Shown here: piece by piece, positions 62,410 through 64,000 of the stretch
How the letters are laid out: every line of letters starts with the position of its first letter
How positions within the stretch are numbered: position 1 is the first letter of the stretch
From: Dyadobacter sp. CY347
GTDB taxonomy: Bacteria; Bacteroidota; Bacteroidia; Cytophagales; Spirosomataceae
Assembly (NCBI RefSeq): GCF_021502655.1
Contig: NZ_JAKFFT010000013.1
Coordinates: 38,433 to 102,432 of the forward strand
Direction of reading: 5' to 3'
DNA: 64,000 nucleotides
Notes under the pieces: generated by a model
The model's input: the letters and a program-made list of their open reading frames with translations, nothing else
What the model was told of the DNA's origin: nothing
Database searches by the model: none
Translations under genes and position numbers: made by a program

Positions 62410-63123
62410 CTAATCACAGACAGATTGTTCTGCCGCAGCCAGAGCATGGAGCTCCATCATATCAAACAGTGGAACGGAGCTATCTGCCTGTGACACCAAA
62501 AGCCCCATTTCGGTACAACCCAAAATGATACCTTGCGCTCCGAGAATAATTAAATCTTGTAGGATCCGCCTACATTCCTGCCGGCCCGCGGCCAAGACCT
62601 TTCCCTGAGCGAACTGTTCACCCACAATATTGTCAATAATGCCTTGATCTATTGAATTGGGGGCCACTACTGTGAGCTTGAATTGGTCCTGCAAACGTGC
62701 TTTGTAGAAATCGGTGTCCTTTGAGGAAGCACTACATAACAATCCAATCTTGACTATTCCTTGCTTTTGGATGGCCTGCCCGGTCGGTTCAATGATATGC
62801 AACAGTGGTACTGCAACTCTTTCTTGCAACTTGTAAGCCATACTGTGCAGGCTATTTGACAGAATAATGATTACGTCTGCACCGTCCCGCTCAAGCCGCA
62901 GGGCAGCATCTATCATTATTTGGAGAGCTTGTCCTATTTGGCCACGATTTTGATATTGCTCAATTAAACTTGCATCGACAGGTATCATTAAAGTTCTAGC
63001 AGCATAAAAATCCCCTAACTGATCGCGCGTAGCTTGATTAATGAGGCGATAGTACTCTGCCGTAGGTCTTGAAGGCAGGCCACCGATTAGGCCAATACAT
63101 TTCAAAGAGATATCGGTAGCCAT
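62410..63123 (-). CDS. Asp/Glu racemase-family protein with altered first active-site residue
   Basis: The 237-residue protein has the two-domain layout of aspartate/glutamate racemases: start CIGLIGGLPSRPTAEYYRLI, middle ADVIIILSNSLHSMAYKLQE, and late QGIILGCTEMGLLVSQADSS. The second catalytic cysteine (LGCTE) is present, but the first, normally C-N-T-x-H, is replaced by Ser (LSNSLH), and the usual GGMSWEST start is changed to GGLPSRPT. So racemase activity is doubtful; a one-base or hydrolytic variant is possible. The ATG at 63121-63123 fits the family better than one nine codons upstream. It stands alone. Confidence 0.8.
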   Translation of the reverse strand: MATDISLKCIGLIGGLPSRPTAEYYRLINQATRDQLGDFYAARTLMIPVDASLIEQYQNRGQIGQALQIMIDAALRLERDGADVIIILSNSLHSMAYKLQERVAVPLLHIIEPTGQAIQKQGIVKIGLLCSASSKDTDFYKARLQDQFKLTVVAPNSIDQGIIDNIVGEQFAQGKVLAAGRQECRRILQDLIILGAQGIILGCTEMGLLVSQADSSVPLFDMMELHALAAAEQSVCD

Positions 63124-63267
63124 CTGTAAGTAACGTTTAAATGAAACCAAGCCTAAGGTAGAAACTTTCCTAGGAACACGTTCTGAAAGTTAGAAGCTGG
63201 CGAAAAGCTTTTCCGAGTAATTTTTCCTTCCTTGCATTCCTGACTTTACAAAAATTGCACATTGATA

Positions 63268-63570
63268 ATGAAGTTACTAGTGGATCTATTCAATCCCATC
63301 CTAAGAAAATCACTGAGGAAGGAGATGCGTAACCTAATTTTCAAGTGCGAATCACTTGGCTTACCGGAAAAGGATTGCATTGATGCAAATTCCTTTCTTG
63401 AACACAATGAACTCGGTTTGGCATTCGAAACAATCCTAACACAAATGTATGAATACGACATTTTAATCGATTCGGAATTGTACGGCCAAATAGAAGCTAT
63501 CGCTGGTAGATTGTCATTGAAGAGCCCAGAATACGAATTTATGTCAGGATTGATACGACCTGCAAAGTAG
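63268..63570 (+). CDS. MafI-like immunity protein
   Basis: The 100-residue helical protein (MKLLVDLFNPILRKSLRKEM, LEHNELGLAFETILTQMYEY, IEAIAGRLSLKSPEYEFM) matches the layout of MafI-type immunity proteins, in which an E-x-G-L-A-x-E motif is followed by a Y-E-Y-D-I helix. Such proteins neutralise polymorphic toxins. No toxin gene is next to it in the window, so it may be an orphan immunity gene. A TTG two codons upstream is not preferred. Confidence 0.65.
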   Translation: MKLLVDLFNPILRKSLRKEMRNLIFKCESLGLPEKDCIDANSFLEHNELGLAFETILTQMYEYDILIDSELYGQIEAIAGRLSLKSPEYEFMSGLIRPAK

Positions 63571-63576
63571 CCATTG

Positions 63577-63867
63577 TCATTTCAAACAAAACTGCAAACT
63601 CCGCAGACTTGTGCGACACTCACCGTTATTTTTTCGATCAACAAGTAACGGCTTATTTCGAAATCGCTGATAGTAACGGTTCCAGCGCCTTGATAAGTTA
63701 TGGGAAATCCCAGTTGCAAGCAGGATTTGTTGTTCCGAGCAAACACCTGTCCGCATCAACTCAAAAATTTGCCGTTTGACCAAACCGGTTTTCGGCTTAT
63801 TCGACACTTCACATAGAATGCTGTAACCCAAATAATTACAAATTAATGTCAAGCAATAGTAGGACAA
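63577..63867 (-). CDS. Hypothetical protein with helix-turn-helix-like stretch
   Basis: The 96-residue frame contains GLVKRQIFELMRTGVCSEQQ and ILLATGISHNLSRRWNRYYQ, which resembles a helix-turn-helix of a transposase or regulator, followed by a basic tail. It is convergent with the immunity gene. Start and identity are uncertain. Confidence 0.35.
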   Translation of the reverse strand: MSYYCLTLICNYLGYSILCEVSNKPKTGLVKRQIFELMRTGVCSEQQILLATGISHNLSRRWNRYYQRFRNKPLLVDRKNNGECRTSLRSLQFCLK

Positions 63868-64000
63868 TTCCTATTGCATTACGCTGATTTTACCTTACAG
63901 ATTTAATTAAGATTTACACCATTTTGTAAACGAGTCGATTTTGTAATATTCCATTTACCTTTCTTTTTGAGGGTCTCCACTTTTTTAACATCGGTCCGTT
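63868..64000. other. Window end, no gene identified
   Basis: A T-rich stretch with no frame long enough to judge. Confidence 0.3.

Noticed and set aside
1..64000. tRNA or rRNA genes
   Set aside because: No cloverleaf or rRNA-like sequence was recognised on either strand by eye.

Overview
The window reads as accessory DNA of a Bacteroidota bacterium, probably Cytophagia or Sphingobacteriia. The signs are a secreted enzyme with a type IX secretion C-terminal signal, LytTR-type regulator remnants, DUF4870-, DUF3050-, FAS1- and S74-type proteins, double-glycine leaders of the Bacteroidota type, and few Shine-Dalgarno sites. It carries a plasmid backbone: a serine recombinase with a palindrome (0.3-1.0 kb), three tandem repeats with hairpins (2.0-2.7 kb), a ParA/ribbon-helix-helix partition pair (3.0-3.9 kb), a probable replication initiator (4.0-5.1 kb), about twelve 18-bp iterons (5.1-5.6 kb), and a mobilisation block with a second ParA-like ATPase, an oriT-like region, MobC and an HUH relaxase (8.7-11.7 kb). 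It is therefore a mobilisable plasmid or a plasmid integrated in a chromosome.

From 12 to 26 kb there is a mixture of secreted or envelope proteins (an N-formylglutamate amidohydrolase-like enzyme with a sorting domain, an S74 tail-fibre-like protein, a YwqK-like repeat protein), a DUF3050 protein, and many decayed genes (response regulator, VOC protein, FAS1 lipoprotein joined to an IS3 remnant, HxlR regulator). Several frameshifts lie at homopolymer runs, so some may be sequencing errors and not true decay.

The most interesting part is 27-56 kb. Two direct copies of a roughly 2.4-kb module (small gene plus hairpin, a 162-aa protein with an AT-hook-like tail, and a DUF3800 protein with a winged-helix-like C-terminus) lie at 27.1-29.5 and 52.9-55.3 kb. 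Between them are (i) an 11-kb plus-strand cluster at 34.6-45.5 kb coding for a GT-B glycosyltransferase, a VKOR-thioredoxin disulfide enzyme, a six-cysteine double-glycine precursor followed by a perfect hairpin, a lipoprotein-like gene, an FkbM-type methyltransferase, a GT-A glycosyltransferase translationally coupled to a C39-peptidase ABC exporter, a second short precursor with the same leader, and an HlyD adaptor; and (ii) a minus-strand defence block at 47.4-52.7 kb: a STAND NTPase with helical repeats, a small partner that shares its HSGSGDNVGGDK motif, and a SIR2-family NADase-like protein. The first unit is best read as a glycocin-like, disulfide-bonded secreted peptide system, comparable in logic to the sublancin locus but not described by me from any known Bacteroidota case.

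From 56 to 64 kb there are remnants of an ArdC-like antirestriction protein, two small paralogous peptides in opposite orientation each followed by its own terminator, the only intact copy of a two-gene cassette that recurs in decayed form at 15.3, 31.7 and 59.8 kb, an Asp/Glu racemase-like protein lacking its first catalytic cysteine, and a MafI-like immunity protein. All functional statements rest on reading motifs by eye; no database search was possible.
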